A DNA stretch of 64,000 nt from Desulfovibrio desulfuricans DSM 642. Lineage in GTDB: Bacteria; Desulfobacterota; Desulfovibrionia; Desulfovibrionales; Desulfovibrionaceae. Below, one piece after another: positions 8,387 to 16,833 of this stretch (position 1 is the stretch's first letter; each line of letters opens with the position of its first letter). Location: NCBI RefSeq assembly GCF_000420465.1, contig NZ_ATUZ01000016.1:186001-250000 (forward strand), in the 5' to 3' direction. A program made the translations under genes and the position numbers. The notes beneath the pieces were generated by a model. That model saw only the letters and a list, made by a program, of their open reading frames with translations, did not search any database and was not told the origin of the DNA.

Positions 8387-9508
8387 ATGGCTTTTGATTT
8401 CCAAAGAACCCTGAAGAGCGGGGCTGAGAATTTTGTTGTGAAGTTCATTCTGCTGCCCGTGGCACTGTGTCTGTGGCTGGCCTGTCCGGCTTCGGCACAG
8501 GCAGACAAAACGCCTGCGGCTGCACCTGTTGTGAGCGCTCAAACGGAGAACGCCCCGCAGCCCCCGGCATTTGTGGCTGTGGCTGCCGCTGATACTTCGG
8601 TGCAGGCCGCGCCCGCTGAAGCCGCTCCTGCTGCTTCGCAAGCGCCTGAGGCGGTGGCTATAGACAACAATCCGTGGTGGTACTGGCCGCTGGCCCTGCT
8701 GTTCTTCTGTTTTATCCTCGGCGTGATCGCCGTCATGGCTGGTGTGGGCGGCGGCGTTTTGTTTGTGCCGCTGGTGAGCGGGTTTTTCCCCTTCCACCTC
8801 GACTTTGTGCGAGGCGCTGGTCTGCTGGTGGCCCTTGCGGGCGCGCTGGCCGCTGGCCCCGGTCTGTTGCGGCGTAACTTCGCCAATCTGCGCCTGGCTC
8901 TGCCTGTGGCGCTGATTGCCTCGGCTTGCGCCATCGTTGGCGCCATGCTCGGTCTGGCGCTGCCGACTAATATCATTCAGACCTGCCTTGGCGCGACGAT
9001 TCTTGGCATTGCCGTGCTGCTGCTGCTTTCCAAAAACTCAGTACGCCCGGTGGTGACCAAGCAGGATGCCATAGGCCTTGCACTCGGCATGGACGGCGTT
9101 TTTCTTGAACCCAGCACTGGTGAAGTGGTGGAGTGGAAAACTCACCGCACCCTGGCTGGCCTGCTGTTGTTCATCGCCATCGGCATCATGGCTGGCATGT
9201 TCGGCCTTGGCGCTGGCTGGGCCAACGTGCCGGTGCTCAACCTGCTCATGGGCGCGCCCCTCAAGGTGGCCGTGGGCACCTCAAAATTTCTGCTTTCCAT
9301 TACCGACACGTCTGCCGCCTGGGTGTATCTGAACCAGGGCTGCGTTATCCCGCTCATGGCCGTTCCTTCCATCGTTGGCCTCATGCTGGGTTCTGTGGTG
9401 GGTGTGCGGCTGCTTGCCAAGGCCAAGCCCAAGTTCATCCGCTACATGGTTATTGGCGTGCTCTTCTTCTCCGGGGCCAAGGCCCTCATGAAGGGCCTCG
9501 GCTGGTAA
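8387..9508 (+). CDS. TauE/SafE-family anion permease
   Basis: Predicted inner-membrane transporter of the sulfite exporter TauE/SafE family, which move sulfite, sulfonates or related small anions. The 373-residue protein opens with a signal-like segment (FVVKFILLPVALCLWLACPASA), then an alanine/proline-rich periplasmic stretch, then about eight hydrophobic helices. Two copies of the family's glycine-rich turn are seen, AGVGGGVLFVPL and AGMFGLGAGWANVPVL, as expected for its internal duplication. The ATG at 8387 follows AAGGGGGAAAC; the open frame upstream of it lies in the repeat region. It heads a plus-strand cluster with a small membrane protein and five signalling genes, which suggests that its substrate or activity is sensed by the kinases. 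Sulfite as substrate is an inference. Confidence 0.85.
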   Translation: MAFDFQRTLKSGAENFVVKFILLPVALCLWLACPASAQADKTPAAAPVVSAQTENAPQPPAFVAVAAADTSVQAAPAEAAPAASQAPEAVAIDNNPWWYWPLALLFFCFILGVIAVMAGVGGGVLFVPLVSGFFPFHLDFVRGAGLLVALAGALAAGPGLLRRNFANLRLALPVALIASACAIVGAMLGLALPTNIIQTCLGATILGIAVLLLLSKNSVRPVVTKQDAIGLALGMDGVFLEPSTGEVVEWKTHRTLAGLLLFIAIGIMAGMFGLGAGWANVPVLNLLMGAPLKVAVGTSKFLLSITDTSAAWVYLNQGCVIPLMAVPSIVGLMLGSVVGVRLLAKAKPKFIRYMVIGVLFFSGAKALMKGLGW

Positions 9509-9545
9509 TCCGCACCGGATACGCTTGAATAGAAGGGAGAAAACA

Positions 9546-9974
9546 ATGACCACTGATTTGAAACACGACATAAAGGCATCCCCCGCGCAACTGCGCTATG
9601 CAGACACCCTGTTCTATGGCGCGCTGCTGGGCTTTGTGGTAATGCTTGTTACCTACGCGCTCTACGTTTTGGGTGTGCTGACGCCGCAGATTCCTCTGGA
9701 TGAAATGCCGCGCCTCTGGACCCAGAACGCCGCCGCCTACCGCGCGGCGGGCAATATTCCTCAAGGCTGGGGCTGGCTTGCTCTTGTGGGCAAGGGCGAT
9801 ATGTGCAATTTCATTGGTATCGCTTTTCTTGCGGCACTTACCATTTTCTGCTTTGTGCAGCTTGCCATAGGGCTGATACGGCAGAAGCAGTGGATTATGG
9901 CGATCATTGCCGTACTTGAAGTGCTGGTGCTTACCCTTGCGGCTTCGGGCGTTCTGGTGGCTGGCGCTCATTAG
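9546..9974 (+). CDS. Small integral membrane protein, DUF1634-like
   Basis: A 142-residue protein with three hydrophobic segments, at about 25-48, 95-115 and 120-140, separated by a polar loop containing the tryptophan-rich NIPQGWGWLALVGKGDM. The ATG at 9546 follows AGAAGGGAGA at good spacing, 37 bp after the TauE/SafE gene, so the two are probably co-transcribed. Small three-helix proteins of the DUF1634 type are often found next to TauE/SafE permeases, and the size and topology fit. I did not have a family-specific motif to confirm this. A role as an accessory or partner subunit of the permease is an inference. Confidence 0.65.
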   Translation: MTTDLKHDIKASPAQLRYADTLFYGALLGFVVMLVTYALYVLGVLTPQIPLDEMPRLWTQNAAAYRAAGNIPQGWGWLALVGKGDMCNFIGIAFLAALTIFCFVQLAIGLIRQKQWIMAIIAVLEVLVLTLAASGVLVAGAH

Positions 9975-10066
9975 CCGGGATTTTGCCTTACGGGGCCGGG
10001 GAACGTGCCGCCGTGGAGCGGAACCGCACCAGCGGGCTTGACGGCGGCGCAGACCTTGGAGGGCAT

Positions 10067-11827
10067 ATGCTTGCCACGATAAAAAACTACTTCGCGCATC
10101 TGCTGGAAGTTCCGGAGGCAGTGTCTCCGGCCCGTTACCGCTCACTGCGGCGGCTGATGACAGTGCTCATGGTGGCCGTTTCGGTTACGCCGCTACTGCT
10201 GCTTTCGGCCATCAGCCATGTGCAGTACATGCGTACCCTTGAGCGCGAACTGGAAAGCCCGGTATACGCCCTGGCCCGCAAATCGCAGGCGGCGCTGGAA
10301 CTGTACCTTGGCGAGCGTGTTTCCACTGTGAGTTTTCTGGCCCACGCGTATACCTTCAAGGATTTGCTGGACGAGCGAACTCTCAACCGCGTGTTTCTGG
10401 CCCTCAAGAGTGAATATCAGGGCTTTGTGGATATGGGCCTGGTGGACTCGGACGGCCAGCAGGTTGGCTATGTGGGGCCGTACAAGCTCAAGGGCGTGGA
10501 TTACGCGGGCAAGCCATGGCTGCGCGATACCGAGATAAAGGGGCGCTACCTCAGCAACGCAATTCTGGGGTATCGCGGGTATCCGCACCTTGTTGTGGCA
10601 GTGCACAGGCTTGAAGAAAACGGCGTTTCGTGGACGTTGCGCGTGGCCACAGATACCCTGCGCATCCAGCAGGTTGTATCCACCGTTGGGCCGGAGCACG
10701 ACACGGACGTGTTTCTTGTAGACACGGAAGGCGTGCTGCAAACGGATTCCAATCTTTTTGGCAAAGCGCTGGAAAAACTGCCCATGGATTTGCCCCCGGC
10801 CTCGCACGAAACAGTGGTGCGCCGTATTACCGACCCCAAGGGCAGGCAGCTCATGGTGGCCTCGTGCACACTGGCAGGCACGGATTTCATGCTGTTGGCC
10901 GTCAAGCCCACGGAAGACGCCATCCGCCCCTGGCTGGCCCTGCGCACGGAATTGCTGCTGGTCTTGTGCGGCGGCATTGCCCTGATCTTTATGGTTTCGA
11001 ATCTGCTCATGCAGCAGCTTATAAACCGCTTGCAGGCCAGCGATGAACGCCGGGTCGCTGTTTTTGCCCAGATGGAGCACAACCAGAAGCTTTCGTCCAT
11101 CGGGCGGCTGGCTGCGGGCGTGGCCCACGAGGTCAATAATCCGCTGGCCGTCATTTACGAAAAGGCGGGGCTTGCCCAGGATCTTTTGAGCATGGGCAAG
11201 GTGTGCGGCGAGGGCAAGGACAAGGAAAGGCTCTGCGCACTGCTGGAAGGCATTGAAAGCACAGTGGAACGCGCACGAGGCATTACCCACAGGTTGCTGG
11301 GCTTTGCCCGCCGTATGGAAGCCAACCGCCAGGCCCTGCACATAGAAGAAGTTATTTCAGAAACCCTTGGTTTTCTTGAGCGCGAAGCCAAAAATCGGGG
11401 CGTCAAGCTTGAAACGGAACTGCCGCCCAACCTGCCGGAAATTGTGTCGGACCGGGGGCAGTTGCAGCAGGTATTCCTCAATATCGTAGGCAACGCGCTG
11501 GACGCGCTGGCTGGTGGCGAGGGCGGCATGCAGAAACCTCAGGGCGAGGAGCGGTTTGTTAAAATACGCTGCCAAGGCCAGGGCGGACAGATGCTGATAA
11601 GTGTGCAGGACAACGGCAAGGGCATGTCGCCCGAAGTGCTCAGGCATATTTTTGAGCCGTTTTACTCCACCAAAAAAGACAAGGGAACCGGGCTCGGCAT
11701 GTTCATCACCTATGGCATCGTGCGCAAGCTTGGCGGCGAAATTCACGTGCAAAGCGAAGAAGGGCGGGGCAGCACCATAAGCATCACCCTGCCGCTTACT
11801 CCGCCAGATGTCGCGGTGGAGGTGTAG
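10067..11827 (+). CDS. Membrane sensor histidine kinase with double-Cache-like sensor
   Basis: A 586-residue histidine kinase. One membrane helix lies at about 27-47 and another at about 305-330. They enclose a periplasmic region of about 250 residues whose pattern (YVGPYKLKGVDYAGKPW, GYRGYPHLVVAV, DVFLVDTEGVLQTDS) fits a dCache-type sensor. The cytoplasmic part has the H-box AAGVAHEVNNPLAVI (H354), then N, G1 (VQDNGKGM), F (FEPFYSTK) and G2 (GTGLGMFITYGIV) boxes of a complete HATPase domain. The ATG at 10067 follows TTGGAGGGC. The stop nearly touches the next receiver gene, and that gene's ribosome site lies inside this reading frame, so the pair is coupled. Confidence 0.92.
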   Translation: MLATIKNYFAHLLEVPEAVSPARYRSLRRLMTVLMVAVSVTPLLLLSAISHVQYMRTLERELESPVYALARKSQAALELYLGERVSTVSFLAHAYTFKDLLDERTLNRVFLALKSEYQGFVDMGLVDSDGQQVGYVGPYKLKGVDYAGKPWLRDTEIKGRYLSNAILGYRGYPHLVVAVHRLEENGVSWTLRVATDTLRIQQVVSTVGPEHDTDVFLVDTEGVLQTDSNLFGKALEKLPMDLPPASHETVVRRITDPKGRQLMVASCTLAGTDFMLLAVKPTEDAIRPWLALRTELLLVLCGGIALIFMVSNLLMQQLINRLQASDERRVAVFAQMEHNQKLSSIGRLAAGVAHEVNNPLAVIYEKAGLAQDLLSMGKVCGEGKDKERLCALLEGIESTVERARGITHRLLGFARRMEANRQALHIEEVISETLGFLEREAKNRGVKLETELPPNLPEIVSDRGQLQQVFLNIVGNALDALAGGEGGMQKPQGEERFVKIRCQGQGGQMLISVQDNGKGMSPEVLRHIFEPFYSTKKDKGTGLGMFITYGIVRKLGGEIHVQSEEGRGSTISITLPLTPPDVAVEV

Positions 11828-11828
11828 A

Positions 11829-12224
11829 ATGTCATTACGCATCCTTCTGGCTGACGATGAAAAGGAATTTGTCGATACCCTGGCAGAGCGTCTTTCGCTT
11901 CGCGGATTTGCGCCCTATGTGGTTTATGACGGCATCAGCGCCCTCCAGGCCGCCACGCCGGAAAAACCCGATGTTGTGGTGCTTGATCTTTTCATGCCCG
12001 GTCTGTCGGGCGATGAGGTGCTGCGCCGCCTCAAGGTTCTGTATCCTGATTTGCCGATCATCCTGTTGACCGGGCATGAGGCGGTGGACGACAACGGCAC
12101 AAACCCCGTGGCGCAGGCCTTTGCCTGCCTCACCAAGCCGCTGAGTTTCAATGTTTTTCTGGAAACGCTGCAAGCTGCCGTGCGTGAAGGCAAGGAATGC
12201 ACAGCCAACGGAGGCAAGTCATGA
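11829..12224 (+). CDS. Single-domain response regulator
   Basis: A 131-residue protein made of a receiver domain only: acidic pocket ILLADDEKEF, phospho-acceptor in VVVLDLFMPGLSG (D53), ILLTGH and the conserved lysine in ACLTKPLSF. With no output domain it must act by phospho-transfer or protein contact. The start overlaps the regulatory end of the preceding kinase gene (GGAGGTG lies in that gene's last codons), and its stop overlaps the ATG of the next gene by four bases (ATGA at 12221). This implies translational coupling across kinase, receiver and kinase-like protein. Confidence 0.93.
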   Translation: MSLRILLADDEKEFVDTLAERLSLRGFAPYVVYDGISALQAATPEKPDVVVLDLFMPGLSGDEVLRRLKVLYPDLPIILLTGHEAVDDNGTNPVAQAFACLTKPLSFNVFLETLQAAVREGKECTANGGKS

Positions 12225-12886
12225 ATGAAAGTCAGTGCATGGCCCGCTTGCTGGCTTCAGCCGTTCACGACATGCGCAACGTACTGGCCGTGATTCGTGA
12301 ATCTGCCGGGCTGGCGCAGGATCTGGCAACTCTGGCTGGCGGCAAGACTGTTGCCGCGCCGGGGGCAGAGCGGCTTTCATCGGCATTGAGTGAAGTGCAG
12401 CGTTCCATCATTCAGGGGGCGGCCCTTTCCGAAGCCATGGATTTCATGGCTCAGGCTGGGGGCATGGAGCTTGGCAGCGCTGGCCCCTGCGATCTTGCGC
12501 GGGTAAGCCGCAGTTTCTGCCTGCTGGCGGCGCGTCAGGCGCGCGCGGCGCAGATACAGCTGACCAGCGGCGAAACTGAAGAGCCCGTGTGGGCCAATGT
12601 GCCGCCTTTGGCAGTGCTGCGGTCACTGCTTGAAGTGTTTGACCTCTGCGCCTCGGTGGGCGGGCAGGTGAACCTGCGCCTCACCGCCGGACGGCGGCAG
12701 AAGGAAGAAGGCATCATTGTAGAGGCACTGGAAGGTGCCAACCGCGAAATGGCCCTGGCGGCCATGACGGGTAGTCCCATGCTTGACGGCATGCGCCCCG
12801 GTTGGCGCGCCGTGCTTATGCCCTGGCGAGACGCCGGGCCAAGATTTTTCCTTTCCATTTCGGCCTGCGATAGCGAAGGCGAATAA
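12221..12886 (+). CDS. Histidine-kinase-like protein lacking a recognisable ATPase domain
   Basis: A 221-residue protein whose N-terminus resembles a dimerisation/phospho-acceptor helix: SAVHDMRNVLAVIRESAGLAQD, with H16 followed by D and N-R-N in the H-box position. The remaining 170 residues show none of the N, G1, F or G2 boxes of a HATPase domain. The section where the N-box should be reads LAVLRSLLEVFDLCAS, and no DxGxG is found. Two readings are possible: a histidine phosphotransferase of the ChpT kind (H-box helix pair plus degenerate ATPase fold), or a decayed kinase kept as a scaffold. The frame is intact, and the start overlaps the preceding receiver gene. Its position between two single-domain receivers favours a relay role. 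Confidence 0.75.
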   Translation: MNESQCMARLLASAVHDMRNVLAVIRESAGLAQDLATLAGGKTVAAPGAERLSSALSEVQRSIIQGAALSEAMDFMAQAGGMELGSAGPCDLARVSRSFCLLAARQARAAQIQLTSGETEEPVWANVPPLAVLRSLLEVFDLCASVGGQVNLRLTAGRRQKEEGIIVEALEGANREMALAAMTGSPMLDGMRPGWRAVLMPWRDAGPRFFLSISACDSEGE

Positions 12887-12925
12887 CCGGCGCCGGCATG
12901 TTGCCGGGCCTTCAAGGAGTATTCC

Positions 12926-13399
12926 ATGACCAAGGAAGACATCAAAATCCTGCTGGTGGACGACGAAAAGCAGTTTGTGGACACGCTGTCGGAGCGCCTT
13001 GCCATGCGCGGCTTTGAAGCGCAGGTAGCCTATGACGGCCCCGAGGCCCTCAAGGCTGTGGAGCAGCCCACCGATGTTATCGTGCTTGACCTGCGCATGC
13101 CCGGCATGGACGGCTTTGAAGTGCTGCGCAACGTCAAAAAGAGCAATCCGCAGGTTCAGGTCATCATTCTTACGGGCCATGGCGGCGACGCTGAAGAACA
13201 GACCGCCTATCGCATGGGCGCGTACAACTTTCTCAGAAAGCCCATGGACATTGACGAATTGCTCAACAGCATTCGCATGGCCTACCGCGACAAGCTTGAG
13301 AACGCCATGGTGGCTGTTTCTCTGGCCGAAGGCGGGGACTTTGATTCGGCCCGCGATGTTATGAACGAAAAGGACGTGCTGGAAGAGCACGGTAAATAA
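12926..13399 (+). CDS. Single-domain response regulator with C-terminal tail
   Basis: A 157-residue protein: receiver domain with ILLVDDEKQF, the phospho-acceptor in VIVLDLRMPGMDG (D55), IILTGHGG and the conserved lysine in NFLRKPMDI, then a 30-residue tail (LAEGGDFDSARDVMNEKDVLEE) without a DNA-binding fold. The tail resembles those seen on stand-alone receivers of delta-proteobacterial relays. The ATG at 12926 follows AAGGAG. It is closely similar in sequence to the receiver at 11829-12224 (shared EK.FVDTL.ERL..RGF), which suggests duplication within the cluster. Confidence 0.92.
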   Translation: MTKEDIKILLVDDEKQFVDTLSERLAMRGFEAQVAYDGPEALKAVEQPTDVIVLDLRMPGMDGFEVLRNVKKSNPQVQVIILTGHGGDAEEQTAYRMGAYNFLRKPMDIDELLNSIRMAYRDKLENAMVAVSLAEGGDFDSARDVMNEKDVLEEHGK

Positions 13400-13426
13400 G
13401 CGCTGGTGCAGCTTTGGCCGGGGAGG

Positions 13427-13452
13427 GCCGGATGGAGCGCATCCGGCCTGCG
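13427..13452 (+). other. Intercistronic hairpin
   Basis: GGCCGGATG and CATCCGGCC-like arms separated by a short loop form a strong hairpin between the receiver gene and the receiver-kinase gene. No T-run follows, so it looks like an RNA-stability or partial-termination element rather than a full terminator. Confidence 0.4.
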
Positions 13453-13624
13453 GAAAGGGTGTTTCTGCACGAAATGCTCTTGCAGAAATTTGCCCTAACT
13501 CCCTGCCATAAAACAGGCGTTGGCTGGTCTTGCCCGCCGCAAGGCGGCTGGTTCAAGCGTTAATTGCCCCGGAGCGATTTCTTGAAAGTGCCCGGGCGGC
13601 AGCGGTTCGCCATAGGAGTTCGCC

Positions 13625-14839
13625 ATGCGTGTGCTTGTTGTGGATGACGAACCTGCCTTTTCGGAGCCTTTGGCCGAGCGTCTGGCATTGCGGGGCTACG
13701 AAACCGCAACCGCGCAGGATGCCGATGCGGCCCTGGCCGAACTGGCGCGCGGCCCCCGCGACCTCATATTTCTTGATGTGGGGCTGCCGGGTATGGACGG
13801 CGTGGACCTGCTGAAAATTCTGCGCGAGCACTACCCGCAGACCGATGTGGTGATGCTTTCCGGCGCAGGAGATATGGGCAAGGCTGTGCAGGCCATGCGG
13901 CGCGGCGCGCTGAACTGGCTGTCAAAGCCTGTGGGCATGGACGGCATCCTTGCGGAATGCCGCAAAGCGGCGGAACGCGCAGGCGCAAGGCAGGAAGCCG
14001 CCCGTCTGGCCGAGGCAGCCCGCTGGCGCAGCCTTGGCCGGGTAGCGGAAGGTGTGGCCCATGAGGTCAACAATCCGCTGAATATCATGGTGCAGGCCGC
14101 CGGCCTGATCCGTGACTGTCTGGAAGAGCCGGAAGCTGAAGCTTTGCCGGATATCGGCGAAGTACGCGAAGCTGTGGACACCATCAGGACGCAGAGCCTG
14201 CGGGTGCGCGAGATTACGCGCAAGCTGCTTATGGTCGGGCACGGGCTTGACCCCCGCGTTGGCGCGCTTGATGTGGCTGCGGATGTTGCCCAGGTGCTGC
14301 GCCTTCTGCACGAACGCATGGAAAGCGCCCATGTGCGCTGCGATGTACGCGTGCCCCAGGGCGAGGGCGCACCCCGCCCCTTGGGTTCCGCCCCGGAATT
14401 GCAGCAGATATGCCTGCATTTGCTGGAAAACGCGCTGGATGCTCTCAGTGATATTGAATCCGCATCAGGAGCGGCAGAGCGCCCCGGCGGTCTGATTACC
14501 CTGGCCGCCAGCACCAGACGCGATGCGCAGGGGCAGGACTGGTATGACCTTGTGGTGCGCGACAACGGCCCAGGCATCGCGTCCGACATCATGCCGCACA
14601 TATTTGAGCCTTTTTTCAGCACGCGCGCCCTGCAAAGCCCTGTTGCCGCGCATGCATCCGGCGGCAAGACGCTTGGCCGCTACGTGGGCTTGGGGCTTGC
14701 GGTGGCCCGTTCCCTGGCGCACGCCCGGGGCGGAGAGCTGACAGCAGCCAACGCGGCTGATGGCGGTGCAGAATTCTGCCTCAGCCTGCCTCTGGCGGAA
14801 TCTCTGGGGGAACGCCCAACGCCCAAGGTCGAAGCATAG
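13625..14839 (+). CDS. Receiver-histidine kinase hybrid, soluble
   Basis: A 404-residue cytoplasmic protein with the domains in reversed hybrid order. The receiver comes first (VLVVDDEPAF; D51 in LIFLDVGLPGMDG; NWLSKPVGM). The kinase follows, with H-box GVAHEVNNPLNIM (H146) and a HATPase domain with G1 VVRDNGPGI, F-box FEPFFSTR and G2 GLGLAVARSLAH. No membrane helix is present, so input presumably arrives by phosphorylation of the receiver or by protein contact. The ATG at 13625 follows ATAGGAG. It closes a seven-gene plus-strand cluster and is followed by a rho-independent terminator. Confidence 0.92.
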   Translation: MRVLVVDDEPAFSEPLAERLALRGYETATAQDADAALAELARGPRDLIFLDVGLPGMDGVDLLKILREHYPQTDVVMLSGAGDMGKAVQAMRRGALNWLSKPVGMDGILAECRKAAERAGARQEAARLAEAARWRSLGRVAEGVAHEVNNPLNIMVQAAGLIRDCLEEPEAEALPDIGEVREAVDTIRTQSLRVREITRKLLMVGHGLDPRVGALDVAADVAQVLRLLHERMESAHVRCDVRVPQGEGAPRPLGSAPELQQICLHLLENALDALSDIESASGAAERPGGLITLAASTRRDAQGQDWYDLVVRDNGPGIASDIMPHIFEPFFSTRALQSPVAAHASGGKTLGRYVGLGLAVARSLAHARGGELTAANAADGGAEFCLSLPLAESLGERPTPKVEA

Positions 14840-14933
14840 GACTCTGAAATTTTTCATATTGTGCGCGCAATGCCCTGTATCTGACGTTTGCGCCCTGCAT
14901 CACCTCCATGCGCCCCAAGCGTTTACGGTGGAA

Positions 14934-14972
14934 GCCCCTTGCCAAGGGTTCGGCAAGGGGCATTTCTTTTAT
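14934..14972 (+). terminator. Rho-independent terminator after the signalling cluster
   Basis: Arms GCCCCTTGCC (14934-14943) and GGCAAGGGGC (14952-14961) pair perfectly around an 8-nt loop, followed by ATTTCTTTTATT. It lies about 95 bp after the receiver-kinase stop. Confidence 0.8.
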
Positions 14973-14980
14973 TCTAGGCC

Positions 14981-15029
14981 AACACAAAGCCCCTGCCGGA
15001 GGAAAAACCTGCGGCAGGGGCTTTGTGTT
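14981..15029. terminator. Hairpin between convergent genes
   Basis: AACACAAAGCCCCTGCCG (14981-14998) pairs with CGGCAGGGGCTTTGTGTT (15012-15029). It lies between the plus-strand kinase cluster and the minus-strand thioesterase gene and could serve both. The T-tracts are weak on both sides (CTTTGTGTT). Confidence 0.55.
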
Positions 15030-15099
15030 GATGTCGTTGTGCGCTTCGCCCTTGCCTACCTGGCCAGTTGGGCGGGCGCACGCGTGATCAAGAAATGAA

Positions 15100-15495
15100 T
15101 TAATCCGGCAGCAGCACATCGGTCTGAAAACCGGCGGCAACGCACTTGGCAATAAGATCGCCTGAACCATCGTAAATTTTTACGTCATAATTCAGGATAT
15201 GCTTGCCGCTGCGCACCACAAAGGCCTCCGCCGTGAGGGGCGAAACCTTGCCGGGGCGCAGATATTCAATGGTGGTATTCAGGCTTACCACGCCGTAATC
15301 CTTGCCCGCATTGGCGGCAGAGCCAAAAGCCACATCGGCCAGGGCAAAGATGGCCCCGCCGTGGGCCATGCCCATGCCGTTTTTGTGGTTTTCGGTGATA
15401 GGCATGGTTACCTTGGCGTATTCCGGCGTGGCGCTTTCAATGGTCATATCCAGATAGCGCACGAGCTTGTCGTGCTTTTCCACGTAGTTTTTCAT
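15100..15495 (-). CDS. Hotdog-fold acyl-CoA thioesterase (PaaI/YdiI-like)
   Basis: A 131-residue single-domain hotdog protein. The core NHKNGMGMAHGGAIFALADVAFG contains the HGG-(A/x)-IF-ALAD motif of PaaI-type thioesterases, which hydrolyse acyl- or aryl-CoA thioesters in the cytoplasm. The downstream YLRPGKVSPLTAEA strand block also fits the family. Start chosen at 15495 because GGAG lies 7 bases upstream; in-frame starts further upstream (to 15552) add residues unlike the family. The substrate cannot be told from sequence. It stands alone between two terminator regions. Confidence 0.88.
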   Translation of the reverse strand: MKNYVEKHDKLVRYLDMTIESATPEYAKVTMPITENHKNGMGMAHGGAIFALADVAFGSAANAGKDYGVVSLNTTIEYLRPGKVSPLTAEAFVVRSGKHILNYDVKIYDGSGDLIAKCVAAGFQTDVLLPD

Positions 15496-15593
15496 TTCCA
15501 TCTCCACACGTACCCCTTGCTCTGGCGGTTGCGTGAGTTGGCTTTGCCTCAAGGCGCATGCCTTGTTGTCGCACCACCACGCCAGAGTTGGCG

Positions 15594-15626
15594 TTTAAAA
15601 AACCTTGAGAATACACATTCTCAAGG
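15594..15626 (-). terminator. Second terminator after the Tim44-like gene
   Basis: On the minus strand CCTTGAGAAT and ATTCTCAAGG pair around a 4-nt loop and are followed by TTTTTTAAAC. It is the outer of two tandem terminators downstream of the gene ending at 15706. Confidence 0.75.
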
Positions 15627-15642
15627 CTGTTTTGCTCTTATG

Positions 15643-15676
15643 AAAAAACGGGCTGAAGGCCTTGGCTTTCAGCCCG
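15643..15676 (-). terminator. First terminator after the Tim44-like gene
   Basis: On the minus strand CGGGCTGAA and TTCAGCCCG form a GC-rich stem (15676-15649) followed directly by TTTTTTCAT. It lies 30 bp downstream of the Tim44-like stop codon. Confidence 0.85.
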
Positions 15677-15705
15677 CGTTACATCAGTACAAATGCAGAT
15701 ATGGT

Positions 15706-16620
15706 TTATTCTACCTGTTGGATGCCGTCCAGCTTCCAGTTGCCGCCTGTCACAGGGCGCATAAAGTGCCACACTTCGCGCGCAGAGGACGGCGTCTGCT
15801 GGTCAGGGCTTTCACGCAGAAGCACGTCAAAGAACACCTGAGCATACTGCTCCTGACCTTCATCGGCAACACCCAGCAGCTGGGCATTGACCAGCAGAAT
15901 TTCTGTGGTGCTCGGCTTGGGGTCGGCTTCCATCTGTTCGCGCACCGATTTCTGCACGGCCTCGGTGGTGAACTGCGAGATATCGTTCATGTCGCGCTTG
16001 TCCCAGGCCGTCTGCAAACGGGTGTAAGCCATCTTGGCCCCGCGCAGAAATTCATCGGCATCAAAACCGGGAGGCATGGGAATCTGCGGGCCGGGGGTTT
16101 CAGCCTCGCCAGCGCCGCCCTGACCACGCAGGGCATCCCATCCATTGCTCGCACTGTCATTACGCATCATGCCCGCTTCGGGCTGCGCGGTCCGTGCGCC
16201 TTGCGCGCCTGCGGAAGCTTGCGCGGGCCTTTGCGAACCGCGAAAGGCGGCAAAAAGCTTGAGGCCGAGGAAAATCATCAGGCCGATGAGCAGGATATCC
16301 ATAAAGCCGCCGCCAGCAAAGCCGTGACCGCCCAAGAGCGAGCCTATGAGCGTGCCAGCAAGCAGGCCGCCCATGAGGCCACCCATGCCGCCAAACATAC
16401 CGCCGGGCCGCGCGGCGGGGGCCGCCTGTGCCTGAGGCTGAGCGGCGCTGGGCTTATTCTGGAAAGTGGTCTGCGGACGGGGCGCAGGCGTGCTCATAAA
16501 GGGCTTGCTGCCAAAAGAACCACCGCCGCCAAGACGAGCGGCAAGTGCGTCATCGGACAGGGTGAACATGAGCGAACAGCAAAGCAGAACAAGGATCGTC
16601 AAAAAAGCTTTTATTTGCAT
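15706..16620 (-). CDS. Tim44-like domain membrane protein
   Basis: A 304-residue protein with a cleavable signal peptide (AFLTILVLLCCSLMF...ALAA), a glycine-, proline- and alanine-rich low-complexity stretch with repeated GGMFGGMGGLMGGLL, one hydrophobic segment FMDILLIGLMIFLGLKLFAAF (about 108-130), and a C-terminal Tim44-like domain (about 185-304, FLRGAKMAYTRLQTAWDKRD through VWHFMRPVTGG). Bacterial members of this family are membrane-associated and of unclear function; in mitochondria the domain binds membranes and import machinery. The ATG at 16620 has GGGAG 7 bases upstream and is preferred over the ATG at 16626. A single gene, closed by two tandem terminators. Confidence 0.85.
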   Translation of the reverse strand: MQIKAFLTILVLLCCSLMFTLSDDALAARLGGGGSFGSKPFMSTPAPRPQTTFQNKPSAAQPQAQAAPAARPGGMFGGMGGLMGGLLAGTLIGSLLGGHGFAGGGFMDILLIGLMIFLGLKLFAAFRGSQRPAQASAGAQGARTAQPEAGMMRNDSASNGWDALRGQGGAGEAETPGPQIPMPPGFDADEFLRGAKMAYTRLQTAWDKRDMNDISQFTTEAVQKSVREQMEADPKPSTTEILLVNAQLLGVADEGQEQYAQVFFDVLLRESPDQQTPSSAREVWHFMRPVTGGNWKLDGIQQVE

Positions 16621-16833
16621 GAACATCTCCCATAAGGGCGGTGTTGGTCATCTCCATGAGTGGCGATTTGACCGGGTAGTACTTTCTGTACAAGCCCTAT
16701 CTACTATAATCATTATGCAGATTAAGGCAAGTCTGGGTAAAACGCGGCAAGGGGGGCAGTTTTTTGCTCCCTGCGGCGTGGGCGGAAAAGTATTGTGGCA
16801 GGTTTGAATTCAGCAAATCCGGCGGGTTGGGCG

